A stretch of DNA of 64,000 bases from RBG-16-34-14 sp963727535 (GTDB lineage: Bacteria; Bacteroidota; Ignavibacteria; Ignavibacteriales; Ignavibacteriaceae), in NCBI GenBank assembly GCA_963727535.1, contig CAVSGR010000006.1, positions 310,001 through 374,000 of the forward strand, given 5' to 3'. Position 1 is the stretch's first letter; the number at the start of each line of letters is the position of its first letter. The position numbers were made by a program, and so were the translations under genes. The notes beneath the pieces are model-generated. The model ran no database searches. It saw only the letters and a program-made list of their open reading frames with translations, and was not told the origin of the DNA. This document shows, piece by piece, positions 54,772-63,688 of the stretch.

Positions 54772-57309
54772 ATGCCCGAAGCAAAAACCAAGAAACCAAG
54801 AGTCTACAAAATTGCAACAGAGTACAATCTCTCTGCGGAGAATCTTGTAGAATTTTTGCGGAGTAAAGGTCACAAAGTAAAATCTCATATGTCTATGCTC
54901 GATGATGAAATGGTCAAAGAGATAAATGATCATTTTAAAAAAGATATTGAGAAAGCAGAAAAGCATTATAAAAAGATTGCTGAGTTTAATAAGAAAAGAA
55001 CAGAAAAAGCGGAACAAGAAGGGGATGAGAAATCAGTTAAGATTGAAGAAACAGAAGTAGAAGTACCTACTGAAGAAGTACAAATTCAAACAAAAGTTGA
55101 AGGAGAAGTTGAACCCCCGACAGCACAAACAGAAGAGTCTAAAGTTACCGAAACCCCCAAAACTGAAGGGAAAGCTTTTAAGGCTCCTAAAGATCAGGAA
55201 GCCGATAAAAGAAAGGGATTAAAAGTTGTCGGCAAAATGGATCTTGGGGAGGAAGGGAAAAAATCCGGCGAAGATGCTGACAAAGGAAAAGCAAGACCTA
55301 CTGTTAAGAAGAAAAAGAAACCTAAAGCAAGAAAGAAATCAACTGACGCTGCCCCGGAAGAGACTGTTGCGGCAAAAAAGAAAAAGAGAGTTAAAAAATT
55401 TGAAATAGATGAAAAAGAGGTTAAAGAAGCTATTAGAAAAACTCTTCTGAGCATGGATGATTCTACGGTGGCAGGACGTGCCTCGCAGCGCAAAAAGAAA
55501 AGGAGAGAAAGAGAAGCTGAACAGGAAAAGCAGCTCGAATTAAAATCTCTTGAACAGAAAAAGATTAAAGTAAATGAATACATTGCTGCTAATGAATTAG
55601 CAAACCTGATGAATGTTCCGGTTGGTGATGTCATATCAAAATGTATCGAATTAGGTTTAATGGTTTCGATAAATCAAAGGCTTGACATTGATACAATAAC
55701 TCTTGTTGCTGATGAATTTGGTTTTGAAGTTGAACTTGAAGAAGAATATACTTCAGAAGTTCTTGAAGATATTCCTGATGATCCGGAAACATTAGAATCA
55801 CGCCCGCCGGTAATCACAATTATGGGACATGTAGATCATGGCAAAACTTCATTGTTGGATTATATAAGGAGCGCAAATGTTGTTGCCGGAGAAGCAGGAG
55901 GAATAACACAGCACATAGGCGCATATCGGGTTGACGTCGGTAATAATAAGTTTATTACTTTTCTGGATACACCCGGTCACGAAGCTTTTACGGCAATGCG
56001 TGCAAGAGGCGCCCAACTTACAGATATTGTTGTTATAGTTGTTGCCGCTGATGATGCTGTGATGCCCCAAACAGTTGAGGCAATTAATCATGCCCAGGCA
56101 GCCAATGTACCAATGGTAATTGCCATTAATAAAATTGATAAACCGGGAGCTAATTCTGAAAAGATTAAGCAGCAATTGGCAGACAGGAATGTTCTCGTTG
56201 AAGAATGGGGCGGAAAATTTCAATGTGTGGAAATTTCAGCAAAATCTGGAAAGAATGTTGATGCATTACTTGAAAAGCTTCTCCTTGAAGCTGAATTGCT
56301 TGATTTAAAAGCAAATCCCGATAGAGAAGCAAGAGGTGCAGTAGTAGAGTCTGAACTCGATAAAGGCAGAGGAATTACCGGCACTATACTGGTTCAAAAA
56401 GGAACTTTGAAAATAGGAGATTCTTTTGTTGCTGGTGTTTATCACGGAAAAGTCAGAGCAATGTTCGATGAAAGAGGAAAAAAAGTTACGAAAGTCCCAC
56501 CGTCGAGCCCGGTACTTGTTCTCGGTTTTGAAGGAGCTCCGCAGGCTGGTGATACTTTTATAGTTGTTGAATCAGAAAGAGAAGCACGTGATATATCGAT
56601 AAGAAGGCAGCAGCTAAAAAGAGAACAGGATCAAAAACAGGTTAGACATATTACTCTTGATGAAATAGCAAAAAGAATTACTATTGGTGGTGTAAAAGAA
56701 TTAGCACTCATAGTTAAAGGCGATGTTGATGGTTCCGTTGAAGCCTTATCAGATTCTCTTATGAAAATTTCGAATGAAGAAGTTATAATAAGAGTTATAC
56801 ATAAAGGTGTCGGTGGAATTTCCGAAAGTGATGTGTTGCTTGCATCTGCATCTGATGCAATTATAGTTGGATTTCATGTTAGACCGAATCTAAATGCAAG
56901 AAAGCTTGCTGAAAGTCAGAATGTAGATATCAGATTATACAATGTAATTTATGATGCTATTAACGAAGTCAAGTCCGCTCTTGAAGGTTTGCTTTCACCT
57001 GTAATAACAGAGGAGGTTGTTGCTACGCTGGAAGTAAGAGATACATTTAAAGTTCCAAAATTCGGGACAGTTGCAGGATGTTATGTACTCGAAGGTAAAA
57101 TAACAAGGAATAATAAAATAAGATTAATAAGAGATGGAATTGTGATACAAGAGGGAGAAATAGGATCATTAAAAAGATTTAAAGATGATGTTAGAGAAGT
57201 TGATTCGGGCTATGAATGTGGTTTGAACATGTCAAACTACAATGACCTTAAAGTGGGCGATATAATTGAAGCTTATAAATTTATAGAGACTAAGAAAAAA
57301 CTTGCGTAA
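54772..57309 (+). CDS. infB: Translation initiation factor IF-2
   Basis: 845 residues. The N-terminal domain begins with an IF2_N helix (YKIATEYNLSAENLVEFLRSKGHKVK), followed by a Lys/Glu-rich, low-complexity linker (about residues 60-260) and a second IF2_N. The G domain has GHVDHGKTSLLDYI, DTPGHEAFTAM and NKIDKPGA. Domains II, III and IV follow (VEALSDSLMKISNEEVIIRVIHKGVGGISESDV). It positions initiator tRNA on the ribosome. Only 11 bases separate it from nusA. Confidence 0.96.
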   Translation: MPEAKTKKPRVYKIATEYNLSAENLVEFLRSKGHKVKSHMSMLDDEMVKEINDHFKKDIEKAEKHYKKIAEFNKKRTEKAEQEGDEKSVKIEETEVEVPTEEVQIQTKVEGEVEPPTAQTEESKVTETPKTEGKAFKAPKDQEADKRKGLKVVGKMDLGEEGKKSGEDADKGKARPTVKKKKKPKARKKSTDAAPEETVAAKKKKRVKKFEIDEKEVKEAIRKTLLSMDDSTVAGRASQRKKKRREREAEQEKQLELKSLEQKKIKVNEYIAANELANLMNVPVGDVISKCIELGLMVSINQRLDIDTITLVADEFGFEVELEEEYTSEVLEDIPDDPETLESRPPVITIMGHVDHGKTSLLDYIRSANVVAGEAGGITQHIGAYRVDVGNNKFITFLDTPGHEAFTAMRARGAQLTDIVVIVVAADDAVMPQTVEAINHAQAANVPMVIAINKIDKPGANSEKIKQQLADRNVLVEEWGGKFQCVEISAKSGKNVDALLEKLLLEAELLDLKANPDREARGAVVESELDKGRGITGTILVQKGTLKIGDSFVAGVYHGKVRAMFDERGKKVTKVPPSSPVLVLGFEGAPQAGDTFIVVESEREARDISIRRQQLKREQDQKQVRHITLDEIAKRITIGGVKELALIVKGDVDGSVEALSDSLMKISNEEVIIRVIHKGVGGISESDVLLASASDAIIVGFHVRPNLNARKLAESQNVDIRLYNVIYDAINEVKSALEGLLSPVITEEVVATLEVRDTFKVPKFGTVAGCYVLEGKITRNNKIRLIRDGIVIQEGEIGSLKRFKDDVREVDSGYECGLNMSNYNDLKVGDIIEAYKFIETKKKLA

Positions 57310-57313
57310 AGAT

Positions 57314-57361
57314 AATCTTCAAGGTTAGAAATTGGTTAACGATGTGTTAACCTTGAAGGTT
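57314..57361. repeat. Two-palindrome repeat unit, copy 3
   Basis: AATCTTCAAGGTT at the left and AACCTTGAAGGTT at the right, 48 bases. Same design as the units at 38.5 kb. It lies between infB and rbfA, inside an operon of essential genes, 4 bases after the infB stop. Confidence 0.75.
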
Positions 57362-57381
57362 CCCCGAAAGGAATTGTAAAG

Positions 57382-57738
57382 ATGTCTCACCGTGTTGAAA
57401 AAGTTGAACATTTAATTAAAGAAGAAATTAGTTTAATCTTTCTTCGCAAGCTTCAGGATCCAACCTTGGGACTTTTAACCATAACAAATGTTAAGCTTAG
57501 TCCCGATCTTCGTGTAGCCAAAGTTTATATCTCCGTTTTTGAAAAAGAAAAAAGAGAATTTGTTCTTGAAAAAATAAATTCTGTTACGGGTTATATAAGA
57601 TCTGAACTTGCATCAAAAATAAGAATAAGATTTATTCCCGAATTAAGATTTTATATTGATGACACAATGGACTATGTGGAAAAAATTGAAAACCTAATAA
57701 AGAAGATTCATAAGGATGATAACAAAGGAGACGAATGA
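57382..57738 (+). CDS. rbfA: Ribosome-binding factor A
   Basis: 118 residues with the KH-like RbfA fold: RVEKVEHLIKEEISLIFLRKLQDPTLGLLTITNVKLSPDLRVAKVYISVF and IRFIPELRFYIDDTMDYVEKIE. It helps 16S rRNA 5'-end processing and cold adaptation. A good GAAAGGAA site precedes ATG 57382. It overlaps truB by 23 bases. Confidence 0.94.
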   Translation: MSHRVEKVEHLIKEEISLIFLRKLQDPTLGLLTITNVKLSPDLRVAKVYISVFEKEKREFVLEKINSVTGYIRSELASKIRIRFIPELRFYIDDTMDYVEKIENLIKKIHKDDNKGDE

Positions 57739-58423
57739 TTTTGGGGAAATTGATTTTGGTGAAGGCGAGATAATTCTTATAGATAAACCTGCCGGCTGGT
57801 CTTCATTTAAAGTTATAAGAAAAATAAGACAGGCGATAAATGTAAAGAAAGTCGGACATGCAGGTACACTTGATCCGGCGGCAACAGGTCTTTTAATTGT
57901 GGCAACTGGAAAGAAAACTAAATCAATTCACGAATACCAGGCTCTTGAAAAAACTTACATAGGGACAATAACCCTGGGAAAAACTTCTGCATCAATGGAT
58001 AATGAAACGGAAATCACTTCTGAAAAACCATTTGTGCATATTTCCAAAGAACAGGTTTACAAGGTAAGAGACGAATTCGTCGGTTCAATAAAACAAATTC
58101 CCCCGATGTACTCTGCAATAAAATATAAAGGAAAAAGTCTTTATCATCTTGCAAGAAAAGGAAAAGAAGTTGAAAGAGAGCCGAGAGAAGTTGTTGTTTC
58201 GGATTTTAAGATTACGAATATAGATCTTCCCAATATTGATTTTGAAATCACATGTTCTAAAGGAACGTATATCCGGGTTATTGCTAACGATTTTGGCAAC
58301 AAGCTTGGCTGCGGAGGTTTGCTTAGTTCTTTAAGAAGAACCAAGATCGGGAATTATTCGGTTGATGATGCTTTTATAGTAGAAAAATTCACAGAGATTT
58401 GTAGCATAAAAAATGCAGAATAA
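57716..58423 (+). CDS. truB: tRNA pseudouridine(55) synthase
   Basis: 235 residues with the TruB core: IDKPAGWSSFKVIRKIR, GHAGTLDPAATGLLIVATGKKTK (catalytic Asp in TLDP), TYIGTITLGKTSASMDNETE, QIPPMYSAIKYKGKSLYHLARKG and CSKGTYIRVIANDFG. It is short against the E. coli enzyme and lacks most of the PUA tail, as is common in this phylum. It modifies U55 of tRNA. Overlap with rbfA implies coupling. Confidence 0.94.
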   Translation: MITKETNDFGEIDFGEGEIILIDKPAGWSSFKVIRKIRQAINVKKVGHAGTLDPAATGLLIVATGKKTKSIHEYQALEKTYIGTITLGKTSASMDNETEITSEKPFVHISKEQVYKVRDEFVGSIKQIPPMYSAIKYKGKSLYHLARKGKEVEREPREVVVSDFKITNIDLPNIDFEITCSKGTYIRVIANDFGNKLGCGGLLSSLRRTKIGNYSVDDAFIVEKFTEICSIKNAE

Positions 58424-58516
58424 TGAGAATTTTGGGCACTTCTTGATAATTAACTTATTTCATTTTAAGGCATAAAAAGCTTATATTTATAAGTTATTGC
58501 ACGCAAATTCGGTAAT

Positions 58517-59455
58517 ATGCAAGTTTTTCATGATTTAGCTTCGATAAAGAAGGATAAAAATACTGTTTTAACAATTGGGACTTTTGACGGCATTCATTTG
58601 GGTCATCGGAATATTATTGAGAAGGTAAAAAAAAACGCAACTGTTTATGGAGCAAGAAATTTTGTCGTTACCTTTAATCCACATCCAAGGAAGATACTCT
58701 CAAAAGCAAGTAATATTAAGATATTAAATACAATTAGAGAAAAAATGACAACCCTCGAAAATTTGGGGATAGAGAATGCATATGTAATTGAATTTACTAA
58801 GGAATTTTCCCAATTAACTGCGGAGAAGTTTTTTAGAGATTATATTATTAATGGAATAGGTCTTAAAGAAATTATTATTGGTTATGATTACCATTTCGGA
58901 AAAGGAAGAAGCGGAAGTGTTGAAACTTTGATGAATATGGGAGAAGAGAACGAATTTTTAGTAAACCGGATAGAAGAAATTAAAATTAATGGAGATACAG
59001 TAAGCAGCACGAAAATCAGGAACGCTCTTATGGAAGGAAATATAGAATTAGCAAACAAATATCTTGGCGGACAATATTCTTTTAGTGGTGTAGTTGTTAG
59101 CGGTGATAAAAGAGGTCGTACACTTGGATTTCCTACCGCAAATATTCAACCCGATGATCCCGAAAAACTTTTACCTGCCCTTGGTATTTACCTCGTTGAA
59201 ATTTTAATCAGTAGCAAAAGCTTTTTTGGTTTATTAAGTGTTGGGAAAAGACCAACGTTTTATGATGAAGGTAAAATAGTGCCGGAAGTATATATTTATG
59301 ATTTTGATGAAGACATCTACAATGAATATGTAACAGTAAATGTTATTAATAGATTAAGAGGAGAAGAAAAATTCTCATCTGCTGAAGAATTAATAGAACA
59401 GATGAATAAAGATAAAGAATCCGGACTGGAGATTTTAAGTAAGAAAATTAATTAA
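58517..59455 (+). CDS. ribF: Bifunctional riboflavin kinase / FAD synthetase
   Basis: 312 residues. The N-terminal FAD synthetase half has TIGTFDGIHLGHRNII, VTFNPHPRKIL, IIGYDYHFGKGRSG and VSSTKIRNALMEGN. The C-terminal flavokinase half has GVVVSGDKRGRTLGFPTANIQP and YDFDEDIYNEYVTVNVINRLRGEEKF. It makes FMN and FAD. The 93-base gap before it suggests a separate promoter, though position next to truB and rpsO is a conserved order. Confidence 0.95.
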   Translation: MQVFHDLASIKKDKNTVLTIGTFDGIHLGHRNIIEKVKKNATVYGARNFVVTFNPHPRKILSKASNIKILNTIREKMTTLENLGIENAYVIEFTKEFSQLTAEKFFRDYIINGIGLKEIIIGYDYHFGKGRSGSVETLMNMGEENEFLVNRIEEIKINGDTVSSTKIRNALMEGNIELANKYLGGQYSFSGVVVSGDKRGRTLGFPTANIQPDDPEKLLPALGIYLVEILISSKSFFGLLSVGKRPTFYDEGKIVPEVYIYDFDEDIYNEYVTVNVINRLRGEEKFSSAEELIEQMNKDKESGLEILSKKIN

Positions 59456-59506
59456 CCCCGGAGTTTCTGGGATTATATTGTATAACAAATAAAGGGACAG
59501 TAGAAA

Positions 59507-59770
59507 ATGACAAAAGAAGAAAAGCTTGAGATAATTAAGAAATTCGGAGAAAGTGAGAAGGATACAGGTAAGTCCGAAGTTCAGATTGCATTGCTTACTA
59601 AAAGAATCAATGATCTTACTCAACATTTTAACAAGCACGCAAAAGACCATCACTCAAGAAGAGGATTAATGATGATGGTTGGTAAAAGAAGAAGACTTCT
59701 TGATTACTTAATGAAAAAGGACATTGAGAGGTACAGAGGAATAATTAAAGAATTGAATATCAGAAAATAA
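59507..59770 (+). CDS. rpsO: 30S ribosomal protein S15
   Basis: 87 residues, the normal size. It contains DTGKSEVQIALLTKRINDLTQHFNKHAKDHHSRRGLMMMVGKRRRLLDYL, which is nearly universal. It binds the 16S central domain. It is followed 12 bases later by pnp, a conserved pairing; in E. coli the two genes are co-transcribed and regulated. Confidence 0.97.
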   Translation: MTKEEKLEIIKKFGESEKDTGKSEVQIALLTKRINDLTQHFNKHAKDHHSRRGLMMMVGKRRRLLDYLMKKDIERYRGIIKELNIRK

Positions 59771-59782
59771 GAGGTTTTGAAA

Positions 59783-61897
59783 ATGTCCGTAATTAAAGAA
59801 GTTTTACTCGGGGAAACGAAATTTTCAGTAGAAATTGGAAAGTTTGCCAAACAGGCAAACGGTTCTGTAATGGTTCGTTATGGCGATACTATGGTTCTGG
59901 TTACTGCGGTGGCTGCTAATACTGCTCCCGAAGGGATTGATTATTTTCCGCTGCAGGTTGAATATAGAGAAAAAACATCTGCTGCAGGAAAATTTCCCGG
60001 TGGTTATATTAAACGAGAAGGAAGACCATCCGAGAAAGAAATATTAAGTGCCAGATTGATTGACAGACCAATCAGGCCATTGTTCCCCAAAGAATTTAAT
60101 AATGAAACTCAGGTAGTTGCATTTGTTCTTTCTTATGATGGGGAGAATGACCCCGATGTTGTTGCAGCAACGGGTGCTTCAGTTGCTCTTTCCATTTCAG
60201 ATATTCCATTTGATGGACCAATGGCTGAAGTCAGGGTTGGAAGAATTAATGGTGAATTCATAATCAATCCTACACACGCACAACTACAGCAAGGTGATTT
60301 AGAACTTGTTGTTGCTGGTACGGCAGATTCCATTATTATGGTTGAGGGAGAGTCTAAGGAAGTAGGTGAAACCGATCTGCTTGGAGCCTTAAAATTTGCA
60401 CAAGTGGAAATCGGTAAACTAGTTCAGCTTCAGCTTGATTTGATGAATGAAGTTAAAAAAGAAAAAATGGAAATCACTCCTGCTGCAATCGACGAATCAT
60501 TAAAAAAAGATGTTTATGATCTTGCGGAGGGAAAATATAAGGAAATTGTTTATTCAATATTGGCTAAAGAAGAAAGAAGCCAAAAGAATAAGGAACTGGT
60601 AGAATCAGTTCAAACTTCTCTTGCAGAAAAGTATCCTGAACAGGAAAAAGTTATTGGTGAGATTCTTCATGATCTTGAAAAAGATTTAATGCGTGAGAGA
60701 ATTCTTGCTGAGGGCGTCAGGCTGGATGGAAGAAATACAACTCAAATTCGTCCTATCACAATTGAAACTGCTGTTTTGCCGAGAACTCATGGTTCCGCAC
60801 TTTTCACTAGAGGAGAAACGCAAAGCTTAACTACGGTTACATTAGGAACTAAGAATGATCAGCAATCTGTTGAAGGATTATTAGAAGAGTATAGTAAAAA
60901 GTTTATGCTTCATTATAATTTTCCTCCATTTAGTGTTGGTGAAGTTGGAAGAATGACCGGAGTTGGAAGAAGAGAAATTGGTCATGGTAATCTTGCAGAA
61001 AGAGGATTAAAAATTGTGTTTCCGGAGGAAAATGATTTCCCATATACAGTAAGAGTAATTTCAGATATTCTTGAATCGAACGGTTCTTCATCAATGGCAA
61101 CTGTGTGTGCCGGTTCTCTCGCGTTAATGGATGCAGGCGTGCCGATGAAAAAATCTGTTGCAGGAATTGCAATGGGGCTCGTTAAAGAAGGCGACAGGTA
61201 TGCAGTTCTTTCGGATATTCTTGGAAATGAAGATCATCTTGGAGATATGGACTTTAAAGTTGCCGGGACACAAGATGGCATTACTGCTTTCCAGATGGAT
61301 ATAAAAATTAAGGGTGTATCTTTCGAAATTATGGAAAAAGCGTTGCACCAGGCTAAAGAGGGAAGAATGCATATCCTCGGAATTATGAATGAAACGCTTA
61401 GTTCCCCAAGAGAAAATCTTTCTCCGTTTGCGCCAAGACTACTTACTATGAAAGTTGAAACAGATCAAATTGGATTAATAATTGGTCCCGGCGGAAAAAC
61501 AATACAGGGGATGCAAAGATTATTTGGAGTTGATATTAATATTGATGATGATGGAACTATCAGCATCGCTTCTCCTAATAAAGAGAATGCATCTAAATGC
61601 AAAGAACATATAAAGAAACTTACAGCTACTCCGGAAGTTGGAGAAGTTTACGATGGAGTTGTAACAAAGATTATGGACTTCGGCGCTTTTGTTGAGATAC
61701 TTCCCGGCAAAGAAGGTCTGCTGCATATATCTCAGATAGATAATAAACGCGTTGAAAAAGTTTCAGATTACTTTAAACAAGGAGACAAGGTTACGGTTAA
61801 GCTTTTGAAAGTGGAAAACGGTAAGTTTTCTTTGAGTAGAAAAGAGCTTCTTAAGGAAGCAAATGCTAAGGAAGAAGCAAAAAACTCCGTAAACTAA
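59783..61897 (+). CDS. pnp: Polyribonucleotide nucleotidyltransferase (PNPase)
   Basis: About 704 residues with two RNase PH domains (first: MVRYGDTMVLVTAV ... ; second: ILAEGVRLDGRNTTQIRPITIE, FTRGETQSL, SDILESNGSSSMATVCAGSLALMDAGVP), then KH (GLIIGPGGKTIQGMQRLFG) and S1 (GEVYDGVVTKIMDFGAFVEILPGKEGLLHISQI). It degrades RNA 3' to 5' by phosphorolysis. ATG 59783 is taken; the upstream TTG 59777 is in frame but less likely. Confidence 0.96.
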   Translation: MSVIKEVLLGETKFSVEIGKFAKQANGSVMVRYGDTMVLVTAVAANTAPEGIDYFPLQVEYREKTSAAGKFPGGYIKREGRPSEKEILSARLIDRPIRPLFPKEFNNETQVVAFVLSYDGENDPDVVAATGASVALSISDIPFDGPMAEVRVGRINGEFIINPTHAQLQQGDLELVVAGTADSIIMVEGESKEVGETDLLGALKFAQVEIGKLVQLQLDLMNEVKKEKMEITPAAIDESLKKDVYDLAEGKYKEIVYSILAKEERSQKNKELVESVQTSLAEKYPEQEKVIGEILHDLEKDLMRERILAEGVRLDGRNTTQIRPITIETAVLPRTHGSALFTRGETQSLTTVTLGTKNDQQSVEGLLEEYSKKFMLHYNFPPFSVGEVGRMTGVGRREIGHGNLAERGLKIVFPEENDFPYTVRVISDILESNGSSSMATVCAGSLALMDAGVPMKKSVAGIAMGLVKEGDRYAVLSDILGNEDHLGDMDFKVAGTQDGITAFQMDIKIKGVSFEIMEKALHQAKEGRMHILGIMNETLSSPRENLSPFAPRLLTMKVETDQIGLIIGPGGKTIQGMQRLFGVDINIDDDGTISIASPNKENASKCKEHIKKLTATPEVGEVYDGVVTKIMDFGAFVEILPGKEGLLHISQIDNKRVEKVSDYFKQGDKVTVKLLKVENGKFSLSRKELLKEANAKEEAKNSVN

Positions 61898-61999
61898 GTT
61901 AGGTTTAATATTCAGTATTTATTTATTAGTTTAAATAAGATGTGCTTAACGGTGAATGAATATTTAATTCGTTTTTATTTTTCCCTTTTTATTCAGGGA

Positions 62000-62033
62000 G
62001 AATTTTATTCTTCTCTAAAAGAGAATAAAATTT
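62000..62033 (+). promoter_or_regulatory. Hairpin in the leader of the RNase G gene
   Basis: AATTTTATTC-TTCTCT-AAA-AGAGAA-TAAAATT forms a long A/U-rich stem loop. It lies 67 bases upstream of the rng start. RNase E/G genes are often controlled by their own product acting on their leader; a role here is inference. Confidence 0.35.
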
Positions 62034-62099
62034 ACAGTTTAAGCCATCGTTTAAAAAAATTGTTGGAATATAAAATTTCAATAAAAGAGTTTGTTCTTT

Positions 62100-63679
62100 A
62101 TGACAAAAGAAATTATAATAAACTCCACTTCAGCACAAACGCGTGTTGCGATAACAGAAGATGGAAACCTGGTCGACTTTTTTGTCGACTATCCTGAAAA
62201 CCGCCGTATGGTGGGGGACATATACCTGGGGAGAGTTGCAAGGGTATTGCCCGGCATAAGAGCGGCATTTATCGACATTGGCATGAAGCACGATGCTTTT
62301 CTTCATTTTTCCGACATTGGAGAACGCACACATCAATTCCAGGAAATGCTTGGAGAAGATGATTCCGATGTAGATGATGAAGAAGATGAATCTAACGGGA
62401 ATGGTAGTTCTCATGCTAAACGAGCTTCCGACAATAGAAATGACTCCTCCAGGGAATTTGTCGTACCAAAGCTTAGTAAAGGACAGGATATTCTTATACA
62501 GATTATTAAGGAGCCTGTAAATAATAAAGGAGTTAGAGTTACTTCTTCTATTTCTTTGCCAGGCAGATTTTGTGTCCTTCTTCCATTCGATAATAAAGTT
62601 GGCGTTTCTAAAAGAATTATTGATTATAAAGAAAAAAAAGACTACGTTATATTGCAAGAGGTATCCTTCCAAACAATTATGGTTTGATAATAAGAACTGT
62701 AGCAAGAAATCAAGCTGAAGAAGCTTTACGGGATGATCTTAATAATCTGATGAAAACGTGGGCTGATATAGAATCGACAGCTAAATCTGAAAGTCCTCCA
62801 TCACTTATCTACCAGGATCTTAATACAACATCGAGTGTTATAAGGGATTTGTTTTCGAGCGATGTTTCGAAAGTGTTTATAGATTCCAAGAAAATGTTCA
62901 AGCAGATAAAAAATTATGTTCAATTGGTTCAGCCCGAAGTTGTGGAAAAGATAGAAAGTTTTCGTTCTTCAGATTCAATCTTTGATGCATTCAATATTGA
63001 AGAACAAATAAAAATGCTGATGGGCAGAAAAGTACCTTTGCCAAGCGGTGGTTATTTAATTATAGAACATACCGAAGCAATGGTTGTGATTGATGTGAAC
63101 AGTGGAAGATATGCTAAAAGTAAAGAGCAGGAACAAAATTCCCTTAAAACGGATCTTGAAGCTTCGCGTGAAATTGCAAGGCAATTGCGATTGAGAGATA
63201 TCGGCGGAATTATAGTTATAGATTATATAGATCTTGAGGACGAAAAGAACAGAAAAAAAGTTTATGATGAATTGCGAAAAGAATTCAGAAAAGACAGGGC
63301 AAAAGTTTCCATCCTTCCTATGTCTGACTTCGGCTTAATACAGATTACCCGCCAAAGAATACGCCAAAACATAATGCAGGCAATGAAAGAAATCTGTCCT
63401 TATTGTTCAGGGACAGGTCTTTTAACAAAGCACTCACATGTTTTATATGATTTTGAAGATCTATTAAAAAAGATTAAACGACAGACAAAAGAAAGAGCCA
63501 TCATTATAAAATGTCACTCAATAGTTGCTGAAAAACTTAATGAAGGCTTTATTAAAACCATAACGAAATTAAGATTAAAATATCAGATGACCATGAAAGT
63601 TCAAACCGACGATACATTGCCGCTTGATCAGTTTAAATTCTTCTCCAAGAAAACGGGTAAAGAGATTACTTCTGAGTAA
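62100..63679 (+). pseudogene. rng: Ribonuclease G (RNase E/G family), frameshifted at an A8 run
   Basis: The frame from ATG 62100 ends at 62687 in EVSFQTIMV, while the next frame carries the rest. One more A in the run 62632-62639 (eight A) gives KEKKRLRYIARGILPNNYGL and one protein of about 527 residues. Domains: S1 (VGDIYLGRVARVLPGIRAAFIDIG), with a low-complexity acidic insert of about 40 residues, then the catalytic part (VVIDVNSGRYAKSKEQE, GGIIVIDYIDLED) and the CPYCSGTG zinc-link. It cuts single-stranded RNA, including the 16S 5' end. Because the gene is near-essential, an error or slippage at the A run is likelier than loss. Confidence 0.85.
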
Positions 63680-63688
63680 AGATTCCAA

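Noticed and set aside
61940..62197. 85-residue open frame ahead of rng
   Set aside because: It overlaps the rng start out of frame and spans the leader hairpin; it is rich in rare, hydrophobic codons and looks like a chance frame.
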